From VAZQ01 sp963841105 (GTDB lineage Bacteria; Pseudomonadota; Alphaproteobacteria; Rhizobiales; Xanthobacteraceae), in the NCBI GenBank assembly GCA_963841105.1, contig CAWJCB010000024.1, forward strand, positions 310,001-374,000: 64,000 nt of DNA, written 5' to 3'. Positions 45,304 to 54,720 of this stretch are shown piece by piece. Both the position numbers and the translations under genes were made by a program. Position 1 is the stretch's first letter; the number at the start of each line of letters is the position of its first letter. The notes beneath the pieces were generated by a model. That model saw nothing but the letters and a program-made list of their open reading frames with translations, was not told where the DNA came from and did no database searches.

Positions 45304-47577
45304 TTGCTCCGGCGAGCTGCCACCCTGGTTCTTTGGCTCATCGCCCTTCTTGCTTTGAGCGCAGTGAGGGCGACCGCCGCCGATTCAGGCCAGAGCGGAC
45401 CGTCGGAAGCGCTGTTCTTTGCGCAGCTCATCGCACTGATGCTGACGGGACGGCTCCTTGGCGAGGCCATGACCCGCATTGGTCAGCCCTCCGTCATGGG
45501 AATGCTTCTCGGCGGAATTCTCCTCGGCCCTTCGGCATTGGGCTTGGTGTGGCCCGACTTGCAACACGCGCTCTTTCCGAAAACGGTGGAACAGAAGGCG
45601 ATGCTCGACGGCGTCGCGCAGCTGGGCATTCTTCTGTTGCTGCTGCTGACCGGCATGGAAACCGACCTCAAGCTGGTGCGCAAAGTGGGGCAAGCCGCCC
45701 TCACCATCTCGCTGACCGGAGTGGCAATTCCATTCGCGTTTGGTTTTGCATTGGGCGAGGTCATGCCCGAAGCGCTCCTCCCGCGTCCTGATCAGCGCTT
45801 TATTACTTCTCTGTTTCTTGGCACGGCACTTTCGATTTCGTCGATCAAGATCGTGGCCGCTGTCGTGCGCGAAATGGGTTTTACCCGTCGCAATCTCGGC
45901 CAGATCATTGTCGCTTCGGCCATTTGCGAGGATTCGATCGGATGGGTGATCATTGCCGTCACGTTCGGTCTGGCGGAAGCCGGAACGATCGACCTGGTAA
46001 CCCTCGCCAGAAGCGTTCTCGGAACGGCGCTATTCCTGATCGCAAGCCTTACGTTTGGGCGGCGCGTGGTGTTCCTGCTCATTCGATGGACGAACGACAA
46101 TTTCGAAAGCGATTTTCCTGTGATCACGCTCATCCTGGCAATCATGGGCGCGATGGCGCTGACCACGCATTTAATCGGCGTTCACACCGTCCTGGGAGCA
46201 TTCGTTGCCGGCGTGCTCGTCGGCCAATCACCGATACTGAGCAAACACGTCGATAAGCAGCTGCGCGGCCTGACTCTGGCGTTTTTCACGCCGGTCTTTT
46301 TTGGGATTTCCGGTCTATCCACTGATCTGACGGTCCTGACGAGCCCCAGCCTGGCCATGATGACCTTGGCGGTAATTGCGGTTGCCAGCCTCGGCAAGTT
46401 CACGGGAGCCTTTCTCGGGGGCGAGCTCGCCGGGCTTACGCGCCGTGAAGCGCTGGCGCTCGGTTGTGGGATGAACGCGCGGGGATCGACCGAAGTGATT
46501 GTCGCCAGCATCGGGCTCGCTATGGGCGTGCTCAGCCACGACCTTTTCACCATCATTGTCGCCATGGCGATCATTACCACAATGGCAATGCCGCCCATGT
46601 TGCGCTGGGCCTTGGCGCGCGTGCCCATGCGCACGGAAGAGAGGGAGCGACTGATCCAGGAGCGGGCGGAAGCCAAGGAATTCGTCCCCAATCTCGAGCG
46701 CTTGTTGCTTGCAGTGGATCAAAGCGCCAACGGCAAGTTTGCGGCGCGACTGGCGGGCCTGATCGCGGGAGCCCGCACGCTGCCAACCACGGTGTTGTCG
46801 CTCAAAATGACCGCTGGATCTTCCGAATCGCAAGCAACGACAACTACGCAAAGTAGCGCTGCACGGCCACAAGACAGAAGCTCGGATGTGGTAAGGGTGG
46901 CCGCTGAAACAACGAAAAGCCCCGGTGACGATGATGACAATGCATCGACCGTCGTCGATGTTACGGAGCGCAAGCCTAAAGAGATCAGTGCAGAAGCGGT
47001 GGCGACGGAAGCCAAGAAGGGTTATGGCCTGCTTGTGCTGGGCATCGAGAATACCAGAACCAAATCCGGTGAATTTCACCCCGAAATCCTGCCCATCATC
47101 TCGGCATTTGAAGCGCCTGTTGCGATTGTTGCGGGATGCGTTCCTGAGATCGAAGAACCAGGTCACAGCCTGTCCAACATTCTGCTACCGGTGAGTGGAA
47201 CCGAACCTTCGCGGCGCGCGGCCGAGCTCGCGATCACGCTGGCGCGCGGTTGCGGCGGCGTGGTTACCACCCTCCACATCGCCAATACCGGGGCAATCCG
47301 CCGCCGAGGCTGGAGAAGCTCCTATGGCCGCAACCAAGCTCAGGCTATTATCAATGAAATTGTCGAGATGGGCGGGCGCCATGGCGTGATCGTAAATGGC
47401 GCAGTACGCGCGCAGATGGCGCCGGACCAAGCCATTCTCGCCCACGCAAGGCAAAGACATTACGATCTGATTGTCATGGGCGTAAGCCGCCGCCCCGGCG
47501 ACAAGCTCTTCTTAGGAGACACCGCGGCGGCTGTCGTCGAGGCTGCGCCAGGCTCGCTTCTCTTTTTGATAAGCTGA
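45304..47577 (+). CDS. Kef-type cation/proton antiporter with C-terminal universal-stress-like domains
   Basis: 757 residues. The N-terminus is a CPA2 antiporter of 12 or so segments (residues 30-440) with GMETDLKLVRKVGQAAL, SISSIKIVAAVVREMGF and GCGMNARGSTEVIVASIGL; this is followed by an acidic linker (DDDDNAS) and two USP-like halves, the second NILLPVSGTEPSRRAAELAI ... LIVMGVSRRPGDKLFLGDTA. TTG 45304 is chosen because GTGAGGGG lies just upstream and the next codons begin a signal-anchor-like segment (LRRAATLVLWLIALLALSAV). Function: probably K+ or Na+/H+ exchange; ion not determinable. Confidence 0.88.
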   Translation: MLRRAATLVLWLIALLALSAVRATAADSGQSGPSEALFFAQLIALMLTGRLLGEAMTRIGQPSVMGMLLGGILLGPSALGLVWPDLQHALFPKTVEQKAMLDGVAQLGILLLLLLTGMETDLKLVRKVGQAALTISLTGVAIPFAFGFALGEVMPEALLPRPDQRFITSLFLGTALSISSIKIVAAVVREMGFTRRNLGQIIVASAICEDSIGWVIIAVTFGLAEAGTIDLVTLARSVLGTALFLIASLTFGRRVVFLLIRWTNDNFESDFPVITLILAIMGAMALTTHLIGVHTVLGAFVAGVLVGQSPILSKHVDKQLRGLTLAFFTPVFFGISGLSTDLTVLTSPSLAMMTLAVIAVASLGKFTGAFLGGELAGLTRREALALGCGMNARGSTEVIVASIGLAMGVLSHDLFTIIVAMAIITTMAMPPMLRWALARVPMRTEERERLIQERAEAKEFVPNLERLLLAVDQSANGKFAARLAGLIAGARTLPTTVLSLKMTAGSSESQATTTTQSSAARPQDRSSDVVRVAAETTKSPGDDDDNASTVVDVTERKPKEISAEAVATEAKKGYGLLVLGIENTRTKSGEFHPEILPIISAFEAPVAIVAGCVPEIEEPGHSLSNILLPVSGTEPSRRAAELAITLARGCGGVVTTLHIANTGAIRRRGWRSSYGRNQAQAIINEIVEMGGRHGVIVNGAVRAQMAPDQAILAHARQRHYDLIVMGVSRRPGDKLFLGDTAAAVVEAAPGSLLFLIS

Positions 47578-47605
47578 GGACCTGCGGGTTCCGCGCAGCA
47601 CGGTA

Positions 47606-47628
47606 GGGGCGGGTTCCAAACCCGCCCC
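47606..47628. repeat. Hairpin between convergent antiporter gene and parC
   Basis: GGGGCGGGTT (47606-47615) pairs with AACCCGCCCC (47619-47628). In the 65-bp convergent gap; a bidirectional terminator is possible, but neither strand has a good T-run. Confidence 0.5.
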
Positions 47629-47642
47629 CACAAATCCGACCT

Positions 47643-49922
47643 TTATTTGCCCCCTCGAGCATTACCATTACTCATATCGCCGCCGAATTTGTTGCTGCGG
47701 GGAAATCCCTTGGGGGCAAGCCTTCCTGCATCGGCACGATTGCCGCGCCAATCGGCCAATTCCTTGAGTGCGAGGGAAAAGGCGCGCCCCGCGGCATCCG
47801 CCCACGACAGCCCGTCGGCCACCTTGAAAGTCTTGATGTCGCAAAGTCCGCCATCTTTGTAGCGCTGCAATCGCACGCCACGTCCGCGGCCCATCTCGGG
47901 CACCTGATCGAGCGGGAAGATCAGCATCTTGCGATTCTCGCCGATCATCGCGACCAACTCGCCCTCGACAATCGTAATAGCCGCCGCACTGTCGGGCGGC
48001 GTCACATTGAGAACCTGCTTTCCCTTTCGGGTGTTCGCGATGCATTCATCCTCGTGCACGAGGAAGCCGCGGCCTTGCCCGCTTGCCACCAGAAACTTGC
48101 GCGCCCCCTCATACCGAAACACGCTGACGAGATTGGCCTCCTGCTCCAGGTCGATGAACAGGCGAATTGGTTCACCATGCCCTCGACCACCCGGCAGCTT
48201 TGCCGCATCCAGCGTATAGAACCGTCCATTCGAGGCGAGCACCAGACATCTGGAGGTGGTCTCGGCGGGAAACAGAAATTTCAGGCCGTCATCTGACTTG
48301 AAGCCAATCCCGGAAAGATCGGTGACGATCCCGCGCAGCGCACGTATCCAGCCTTTCTCAGAAACCACGATCGTGATCGGCTCTCGGACAGCGAGCGCCT
48401 CCTCGATTGCCGTATCGTCATGCTCGGGAGGCTGAGCGAAGCTGGTGCGCCGCTTTCCAAGCGCAGTCGTTGGACCTAGTTTCGTGCGCAGCTGCTTTAT
48501 CTCGTCCGCCACTCTGCCCCACTGTGCTTTTTCCGAGCCGAGCAACTCGTTGAGCTTCTTGCGCTCGGAGCGCAGACTCTTGTCCTCGTTCTTGATCTCC
48601 ATTTCCTCAAGCTTGCGCAAGTTGCGCAGACGCATGTTCAGTATCGCATCCGCCTGCACGTCGGACAGCTTGAATGCCTTGATCAGGAGCGGCTTGGGCT
48701 CGTCCTCGTTACGGATGATCTTGATGACTTTGTCGATATTCAAATAGGCGGCAAGATATCCGCCAAGCACCTCGATGCGGTGCTCGATCTGGTTCAGGCG
48801 AAACCTGGACCGCCGCAGCAACACGTCCCGGCGATGGGAAAGCCACTCCGTCAGAGCCTCGGCAAGCCCCACCACTTTTGGGATGCGGCCCCTGATCAGC
48901 ACATTCATGTTGAGGGGAATTCGGTTTTCCAGCTCGGTGAGCTTGAACAGCGACTCCATCAAAAGGGCGGCATCGACGGTGCGCGAGCGCGGCTCAATGA
49001 CCAGCCGAATGTCCTCGGCCAATTCGTCGCGCGCATCGGCGACGAGCGGCAGCTTTTTGTCGTTGATGAGGTCAGCAAGCCTTTCGACCAGCCGGCCCTT
49101 TTGCACCAGCCAGGGGATCTCGGTTACGACAATGAGATAAGTCCCGCGGCCGGCGTCTTCCTTATGCCAGCGTGCCCGCACACGAAACGACCCGCGCCCG
49201 GTCGTGTACGCTTCGGCAATCGCATCGGGCGGATCTACAATGATCCCGCCGGTGGGAAAGTCCGGGCCTTGCACATGCTTAAGGAGCGTGCGGCTCCGGG
49301 CATTGGTGGTGGCAATGAGATGCAGCGCCGCGTCGCAAAGCTCCGCCGCGTTGTGCGGTGGAATCGATGTGGCCATCCCGACCGCGATTCCCTGCGAGCC
49401 GTTGGCCAGGAGATTGGGAAATGCGCCCGGCAGAACCAGAGGTTCCTTGTCCGAGCCGTCATAGGTGGGCTTGAAATCGATGGCATCCTCGTCGATGCCA
49501 TCCAACAAGAGGTGCGATATCTCCGTCAGGCGCGCTTCGGTGTAGCGCATTGCCGCCGGGTTATCGCCGTCTACATTTCCGAAATTTCCCTGACCATCGA
49601 TCAGCGGATAGCGTTGTGCAAATTCCTGCGCCAGCCGCACGAGCGCGTCGTATACGGCTTGATCCCCGTGCGGATGAAACTTGCCGATCACATCGCCCAC
49701 CACGCGCGCGCATTTCTTGAAGGCGGCGCCAGGGTCGAGACGCAGTTGTTGCATCGCGTACAGCAGGCGGCGATGGACGGGTTTCAGGCCATCGCGTGCA
49801 TCAGGGAGCGCGCGGTTGACGATGGTCGAGAGCGCATATGAAAGGTAGCGCTCCTCCAGCGCTTCATGCAGCGCGATCTCCTGCGCTCCGTGAGGTTCAG
49901 AAGGAATCAGGCCTTTGTTCAT
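47643..49922 (-). CDS. parC: DNA topoisomerase IV subunit A
   Basis: 759 residues. Catalytic Tyr127 in AAMRYTEARL; DARDGLKPVHRRLLYAM and GKFHPHGDQAVYDALVRLAQ are the gyrase/topo IV winged-helix. The residue matching E. coli ParC Ser80, the main quinolone position, is Gln here (HPHGDQ). ATG 49922 is preferred over an upstream TTG. C-terminal propeller repeats are present from about residue 495 (KGWIRALRGIV, GRFYTLDAAKLPGGRGHGEP). Confidence 0.95.
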   Translation of the reverse strand: MNKGLIPSEPHGAQEIALHEALEERYLSYALSTIVNRALPDARDGLKPVHRRLLYAMQQLRLDPGAAFKKCARVVGDVIGKFHPHGDQAVYDALVRLAQEFAQRYPLIDGQGNFGNVDGDNPAAMRYTEARLTEISHLLLDGIDEDAIDFKPTYDGSDKEPLVLPGAFPNLLANGSQGIAVGMATSIPPHNAAELCDAALHLIATTNARSRTLLKHVQGPDFPTGGIIVDPPDAIAEAYTTGRGSFRVRARWHKEDAGRGTYLIVVTEIPWLVQKGRLVERLADLINDKKLPLVADARDELAEDIRLVIEPRSRTVDAALLMESLFKLTELENRIPLNMNVLIRGRIPKVVGLAEALTEWLSHRRDVLLRRSRFRLNQIEHRIEVLGGYLAAYLNIDKVIKIIRNEDEPKPLLIKAFKLSDVQADAILNMRLRNLRKLEEMEIKNEDKSLRSERKKLNELLGSEKAQWGRVADEIKQLRTKLGPTTALGKRRTSFAQPPEHDDTAIEEALAVREPITIVVSEKGWIRALRGIVTDLSGIGFKSDDGLKFLFPAETTSRCLVLASNGRFYTLDAAKLPGGRGHGEPIRLFIDLEQEANLVSVFRYEGARKFLVASGQGRGFLVHEDECIANTRKGKQVLNVTPPDSAAAITIVEGELVAMIGENRKMLIFPLDQVPEMGRGRGVRLQRYKDGGLCDIKTFKVADGLSWADAAGRAFSLALKELADWRGNRADAGRLAPKGFPRSNKFGGDMSNGNARGGK

Positions 49923-49973
49923 GCGCAAGAATTAAGGCCAAGTCGCGCGCGGGACAAGCAATGATCCGTGTTC

Positions 49974-50079
49974 GTAGCCCGGATTGCGCCATCACCGCGG
50001 TTAGACGCGTCCACGCCGCTGAAGATGGCGCAATCCGGGTCATCCCTGGGTTTCGCTTTCCGCTCAACCCAGGCTACGG
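49974..50079. repeat. Intergenic palindromic repeat (GTAGCCCGGAT type)
   Basis: GTAGCCCGGATTGCGCCATC...GATGGCGCAATCCGGG followed by AACCCAGGCTAC. Between parC and recO. Relatives at 57141 and 62665. Confidence 0.85.
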
Positions 50080-50092
50080 GAGCTGCGCGAAA

Positions 50093-50836
50093 TCACGCTC
50101 CGGCCGAGCACGACCCGTGGCGCAGAATGGCCTCGATAAAGCTTGCGCGAGCGTCAGCAAGCTTCAGGCCTCGGGGCTCGAAAACGTGACGCATCAGGAA
50201 AAAGCCGGTGAGGTCGAATCCGGCGACGATTTCATCGAGAGAGGGTTCGTTCACGGCCTCACCTGAAAGGAATGCCGGAAAGATCAGCAACCGGTCCTTC
50301 CACGGCTCGCCCGCGCTCCGTGACACCGCGCGCCCCGATTTCGGTGAAACATAGATGAGATCGACCGTTTCCCCGGTCGCGGCGCAGCTGGTGAGGTCCA
50401 GGCCGAAGCCGAGCTCGGCCAGGAGCTGCAGCTCGAATCGCACCACTTTCGCTCCAGCGCGCCGGCAATCGAGCAGAATGTCGAGCAGCTCTGCGATTGC
50501 GGCGTGCACGTGCGGGTGCGGATCACGTTCCGGCAGCAGCCGGCAGAGCGCGGCCAGATGCGTAACGCCGTAAAGGGCGTGCGGAATTGTGAGGAATGAC
50601 GCCGCACGCGCATCAAGCGCCTCGATTGCATAGTGGCCAAGATGCTCATCGAGCCGCGCCTGCCACACGGCGCTGACGCGATTGCCAGGTTGCAGCAGCG
50701 GCCGGATGCGGGGCGCCGCCCCTCCCCTGACCAACCCCAAATGACGACCGTGCTCCCTGGTCATCAATTCAAGGATGGCACTGCTTTCCCCATGCCGCTT
50801 GATTCCGAGCACGACCCCTTCGTCGGTCCAGCGCAT
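50093..50836 (-). CDS. recO: DNA repair protein RecO
   Basis: 247 residues; loads RecA with RecR at gaps. N-terminal OB-fold region WTDEGVVLGIKRHGESSAIL, then EHGRHLGLVRGG and the RecO C-terminal helical domain (VRFELQLLAELGFGLDLTSC). Three bases after era. Confidence 0.94.
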   Translation of the reverse strand: MRWTDEGVVLGIKRHGESSAILELMTREHGRHLGLVRGGAAPRIRPLLQPGNRVSAVWQARLDEHLGHYAIEALDARAASFLTIPHALYGVTHLAALCRLLPERDPHPHVHAAIAELLDILLDCRRAGAKVVRFELQLLAELGFGLDLTSCAATGETVDLIYVSPKSGRAVSRSAGEPWKDRLLIFPAFLSGEAVNEPSLDEIVAGFDLTGFFLMRHVFEPRGLKLADARASFIEAILRHGSCSAGA

Positions 50837-50839
50837 GCC

Positions 50840-51751
50840 CTATTCCTTGGGGAATTCGAGACCGATGGCGCGATAACGCTCCCGGTCATCGCTCCAGGTT
50901 TGGCGGACCTTGACGAACAGAAACAAGTGGACGGGCGCTTCGACCACGCGGGCAATTTCGCTTCGCGAGTCCGAGCCGATGGCCTTGATTGTCTGGCCGC
51001 CTCTCCCAAGCACGATCTTGCGCTGACTCTCGCGCTCGACATAAACGGTCTGCTCGATACGGATCGAGCCGTCCTTGAGCTCCTGCCACTGGTCGGTCTC
51101 AACAGTCGATTGATAAGGCAGCTCCTGGTGAAGCCGCAGATAAAGCTTCTCTCGCGTAATTTCGGCTGCGAGCTGCCGCAGCGGCGCGTCGGTCATCTGA
51201 TCCTCGGGGTAATGCCAAGGACCTTCCGGCACATGCTCGGCCAACCAGTTCTTTGCGTCTGATACGCCATCACCGGTCAGGGCGGAAATCATGAATGTCG
51301 CGGCGAAAGCCAGGCGCCTGTTTGCGATCTCGGCGATCCCCAGCAAGGTTGATTTCTGCACCAGGTCAACCTTGTTGATGATCAGGATTTTGGGGTGACC
51401 GAGATCGGCAACCGAGTTCAAGATTTCGGCTGCCGGCGCGTCGATGCCGATCGAGGCATCGAGAATGATGCAGACAAAATCGGCGTCGTGAGCGCTCGCC
51501 CAGGCACTTGCGACCATGGCGCGATCGAGCCTGCGCTTGGGGACAAAAATTCCGGGCGTATCAATGAAGATAAGCTGTGAGCGCCCGGCAATCGCGATAC
51601 CGCGCAACAAGGACCGCGTTGTCTGCACCTTATGGGTGACGATCGCGACCTTGCTGCCGACCAGGGCGTTGATGAGCGTGGACTTCCCCACGTTGGGTGC
51701 GCCAATCAGCGCTATGAAGCCGCATCTCTGTTCAGCCTTCGGCGCGGTCAT
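50840..51751 (-). CDS. era: GTPase Era
   Basis: 303 residues; 16S rRNA-binding GTPase for 30S maturation. G1 GAPNVGKST at 17-25, G3 DTPGIF, G4 NKVDL, and the C-terminal KH domain with RKIVLGRGGQTIKAIGSDSR. ATG 51751 overlaps the rnc stop by 20 bp; longer in-frame starts would be inside rnc. Confidence 0.96.
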   Translation of the reverse strand: MTAPKAEQRCGFIALIGAPNVGKSTLINALVGSKVAIVTHKVQTTRSLLRGIAIAGRSQLIFIDTPGIFVPKRRLDRAMVASAWASAHDADFVCIILDASIGIDAPAAEILNSVADLGHPKILIINKVDLVQKSTLLGIAEIANRRLAFAATFMISALTGDGVSDAKNWLAEHVPEGPWHYPEDQMTDAPLRQLAAEITREKLYLRLHQELPYQSTVETDQWQELKDGSIRIEQTVYVERESQRKIVLGRGGQTIKAIGSDSRSEIARVVEAPVHLFLFVKVRQTWSDDRERYRAIGLEFPKE

Positions 51752-52559
51752 GTTTGATCCCGGCGTAAGACAGCATCGCCGAGGCTGCCGCCTGCTCCGC
51801 TGCCCGCTTTGAGCGGCCAAGTCCCTGTGCCGGCGTCAAGTCCGGGAGCTCGACGGCAACGCGGAACTCCGGATCATGATCGGGACCGGTACGCTCGATT
51901 TCCCGGTAAGCGGGCGTCGGCAGGCCGCGCGCCTGAGCCCATTCCTGCAACGCGGTCTTCGAATCCCGCAGCGGTCGGGCTGGCCTGCGCATGCGCGCAC
52001 TCCATAGCCGCTCGATGAGGGTCGAGGCGGCGGGATACCCTCCATCCAGAAAGGTGGCCCCGATCAAAGCCTCGCACACATCGGCGAGAATTGCCGTTCT
52101 GCTGCGACCTCCTGCATTGGCTTCCGACGTTCCAAGCCTGATCGCCGCACCGAGCTCGATCGTGCGCGCCACATCGGCGCACGCCTCCTTGCGCACCAGG
52201 TCGGCCAAGCGGCGCGACATCTCCCCTTCGTCAGCCCTCGGGAAGGCGCGAAAGAGCATATCGGAAATGACCAGGCCCAGGACGTGATCGCCTAGAAACT
52301 CAAGGCGCTGATACGACCCGGCGCGATTGCGCACGCCGGTCAGAGCGGAAATATGAGTGAGCGCCTGCTCGAGCAGATCCGAATCCCGGAAGCGATAACC
52401 TATCCGCGCCTCGAACTCAGCTGTCCCAGGATGAGCTCCTAAGTCCTTTGCGCGCGCCGCACGTTTCCGCGCAACACGGACCGCTGCGACAGGCTCGTCG
52501 CTGGTGGGGGGATTGGACGCTTCCTCGAATTGCGACTTATCTTGTACCCTGCGCCTCAT
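51732..52559 (-). CDS. rnc: Ribonuclease III
   Basis: 275 residues; cleaves double-stranded RNA, rRNA precursors. Signature LEFLGDHVLGLVISDMLF, second active-site helix ADVCEALIGATFLDGG with the catalytic Glu/Asp, and C-terminal dsRNA-binding domain (DSKTALQEWAQARGLPTPAY). About 35 extra N-terminal residues before the catalytic domain. ATG 52559 overlaps the lepB stop as ATGA. Confidence 0.96.
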   Translation of the reverse strand: MRRRVQDKSQFEEASNPPTSDEPVAAVRVARKRAARAKDLGAHPGTAEFEARIGYRFRDSDLLEQALTHISALTGVRNRAGSYQRLEFLGDHVLGLVISDMLFRAFPRADEGEMSRRLADLVRKEACADVARTIELGAAIRLGTSEANAGGRSRTAILADVCEALIGATFLDGGYPAASTLIERLWSARMRRPARPLRDSKTALQEWAQARGLPTPAYREIERTGPDHDPEFRVAVELPDLTPAQGLGRSKRAAEQAAASAMLSYAGIKHDRAEG

Positions 52560-53311
52560 CGCACCATCGTGAACAGCCGGCCCCAACGCACCGTCCACGG
52601 CCAGCGCCAAATCATCCAGGCGTGCTCACCTTCAAGGATGGAGAAGAAGATGATCTGGGCGCGCCCCACGATATTCTCGAGTGGCACATAGCCGACCTGG
52701 CTGAGCACCCGGCTGTCTGTGGAGTTGTCGCGGTTGTCACCCATCATGAAAAAGTGCCCGGCAGGAACCTGATAAACCGGCGTGTTGTCGTAGAACCCGT
52801 TGTCAACAGGATCCAAAGTCGTATAGCTGACGCCGTTTGGCAGGGTCTCTCGCCAGCGCTTTACGTGCGAGGCACGCGACCCTTCCTCGGCTTCAACAAA
52901 ATCCTCGACGCGCTCGCGCTTCACTGGCTGCCCATTGATATGCAGCACCCCATCAATCATCTGGATGCGGTCGCCCGGAAGCCCGATCACGCGCTTGATG
53001 TAGTCGGTCGAATCGTCCTTCGGCAGGCGAAACACGACAACGTCACCACGATCTGGTGCGGATCCCCAAATGCGACCGGAGAACAACGGCGGCGAGAACG
53101 GCAGAGAGTAATGGCTATAGCCGTAGGAGTATTTGGACACGAAAAGATAATCGCCCACCAGGAGCGTGGCCTTCATGGAGCCGGAGGGGATATTGAACGG
53201 CTGGAAGAGGAAGGTGCGGATCACGAGAGCGATAATCAGCGCGTGAAAGATCACGCGTCCGGTTTCGGCAATACCGCCTTCTTTTCGCCTGGCTCCAGCC
53301 GTCACACTCAT
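52556..53311 (-). CDS. lepB: Signal peptidase I
   Basis: 251 residues with one N-terminal membrane anchor (VIFHALIIALVIRTFLFQPF). Catalytic Ser45 in NIPSGSMKATL and Lys106 in STDYIKRVIGLPGD; box E is GDNRDNSTDSR. ATG 53311 has AAGAGG upstream and matches the family start; ATG 53326 is possible. Cleaves Sec signal peptides at the outer face of the inner membrane. Confidence 0.95.
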   Translation of the reverse strand: MSVTAGARRKEGGIAETGRVIFHALIIALVIRTFLFQPFNIPSGSMKATLLVGDYLFVSKYSYGYSHYSLPFSPPLFSGRIWGSAPDRGDVVVFRLPKDDSTDYIKRVIGLPGDRIQMIDGVLHINGQPVKRERVEDFVEAEEGSRASHVKRWRETLPNGVSYTTLDPVDNGFYDNTPVYQVPAGHFFMMGDNRDNSTDSRVLSQVGYVPLENIVGRAQIIFFSILEGEHAWMIWRWPWTVRWGRLFTMVR

Positions 53312-53426
53312 TGGCCTCTTGTCCATCGGTTTCAACCCCGCGCGGTTCTAGCCCCTGAAACGGGACCGTGCAACGAAGCCCCGGTAAAATCATCGTCGAT
53401 GCCGCGATCTCGAATCGTCCGCATCC

Positions 53427-53864
53427 CTATTCCCTCCAGGTATCCTGCCGGCGCATAGCCGGAACGCGCGGAACCGCGCTGATGACAACCAGTGCCTGCG
53501 CTATTGGTCCTTCGTCGCTGATGGTGAGGTCGATGCGCGCCTCGCAGCCGACGGGAGTCATTGAATTAAGCCGCGTAAGCGCGCCACCGGTGAGTTGCAT
53601 GGTCGGACGTCCGGAGGGCAAATTGACCACCCCCATATCGCGCCAGAATACGCCTGCTCGCAGGCCGGTGCCCAGCGCCTTCGCGCATGCCTCCTTCGCG
53701 GCAAAGCGTTTCGCATAGGTCTCGCAACGCCGGGCTCGTCTCTCCGCGGTCGCTCGCTCGGTGGCGGTGAAGATACGCGCCAGAAAACGCTCGCCGTGAC
53801 GTTCCATGGTGCGTTCGATGCGCCGTACATCGACCAGGTCGGAACCAATTCCAAGTATCATCAT
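53427..53864 (-). CDS. acpS: Holo-[acyl-carrier-protein] synthase
   Basis: 145 residues; transfers 4'-phosphopantetheine from CoA to ACP. GIGSDLVDVRRIE at the start binds Mg2+, and FAAKEACAKALGTGL carries the catalytic Glu/Lys. The start is one of two adjacent ATG codons. Follows pdxJ by 15 bp. Confidence 0.95.
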   Translation of the reverse strand: MMILGIGSDLVDVRRIERTMERHGERFLARIFTATERATAERRARRCETYAKRFAAKEACAKALGTGLRAGVFWRDMGVVNLPSGRPTMQLTGGALTRLNSMTPVGCEARIDLTISDEGPIAQALVVISAVPRVPAMRRQDTWRE

Positions 53865-53879
53865 CAAATCATCGTGGAA

Positions 53880-54626
53880 TCATTTGGCACGTCCCCGGTC
53901 CATGGCTGCCCGCATCGCCCTTACGGCATTTCCAAGTCCGGTTGAGACGGCCTCGCCTATGAGAAAATGACCGATGTTGAGCTCAACGATCTCGGGCACC
54001 GCGGCAATGGCCTCGGCAGTCTGAAAGTCAAGCCCGTGCCCGGCATGCACTTCAAGCCCTTTTTGCCGCGCCAGGGTTGCGCCGTTGACAATGCGTTGCC
54101 ATTCTTTATCCGCATGCGCGGTCCGCGCGCCGGCCAAGGCGTCGCACCACGCCCCGGTATGTATCTCGATGACCGGAGCGCCAATTGCCGCAGCTCCCTC
54201 GATCTGATGCGGCTGTGCGGCAATGAAGAGCGAAACCCGAATTCCGGCGCGGTTGAGCGCCGCAATCACGACGGCGAGCCTTGCCTGCTGACCGGCAACA
54301 TCGAGCCCTCCTTCCGTCGTGCGCTCCTCTCGGCGTTCCGGGACCAGGCAAACTGCATGCGGACGGGTCGCAATGGCGATCCGGATCATCTCGTCGGTGG
54401 CAGCCATCTCCAGATTGAGCGGCTTGGGTAGCGCCTTGAGACGCGTGATATCCTCGTCGCGGATGTGACGGCGGTCCTCGCGCAAATGCGCAGTGATGCC
54501 GTCCGCGCCGGCATCGATCGCCACGCGTGCCGCATGCACGGGATCGGGATGGATGCCGCCCCGCGCATTGCGCACCGTTGCAACGTGATCGACGTTGACG
54601 CCAAGGCGCAGCTGTGGGGATCGCAT
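53880..54626 (-). CDS. pdxJ: Pyridoxine 5'-phosphate synthase
   Basis: 248 residues; last step of PLP synthesis in the DXP route. LGVNVDHVATVRNARGG with the catalytic Glu/His region, ADGITAHLREDRRHI, AVCLVPERREERTTEGGLD, and VHAGHGLDFQTAEAI are typical. ATG 54626 chosen. Confidence 0.97.
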   Translation of the reverse strand: MRSPQLRLGVNVDHVATVRNARGGIHPDPVHAARVAIDAGADGITAHLREDRRHIRDEDITRLKALPKPLNLEMAATDEMIRIAIATRPHAVCLVPERREERTTEGGLDVAGQQARLAVVIAALNRAGIRVSLFIAAQPHQIEGAAAIGAPVIEIHTGAWCDALAGARTAHADKEWQRIVNGATLARQKGLEVHAGHGLDFQTAEAIAAVPEIVELNIGHFLIGEAVSTGLGNAVRAMRAAMDRGRAK

Positions 54627-54720
54627 TTCTAACAAAGCCCGTCGCGCTCTTTGCGATCCAGTTTTGAGCCCTCAGTCCCTCTCCTGGCTTCTTCGATCGC
54701 GTCCACGTCGATTGATCTCT

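Noticed and set aside
47606..47628. Strong bidirectional terminator between the antiporter and parC
   Set aside because: Good stem but no T-run on either strand, so kept only as a hairpin.
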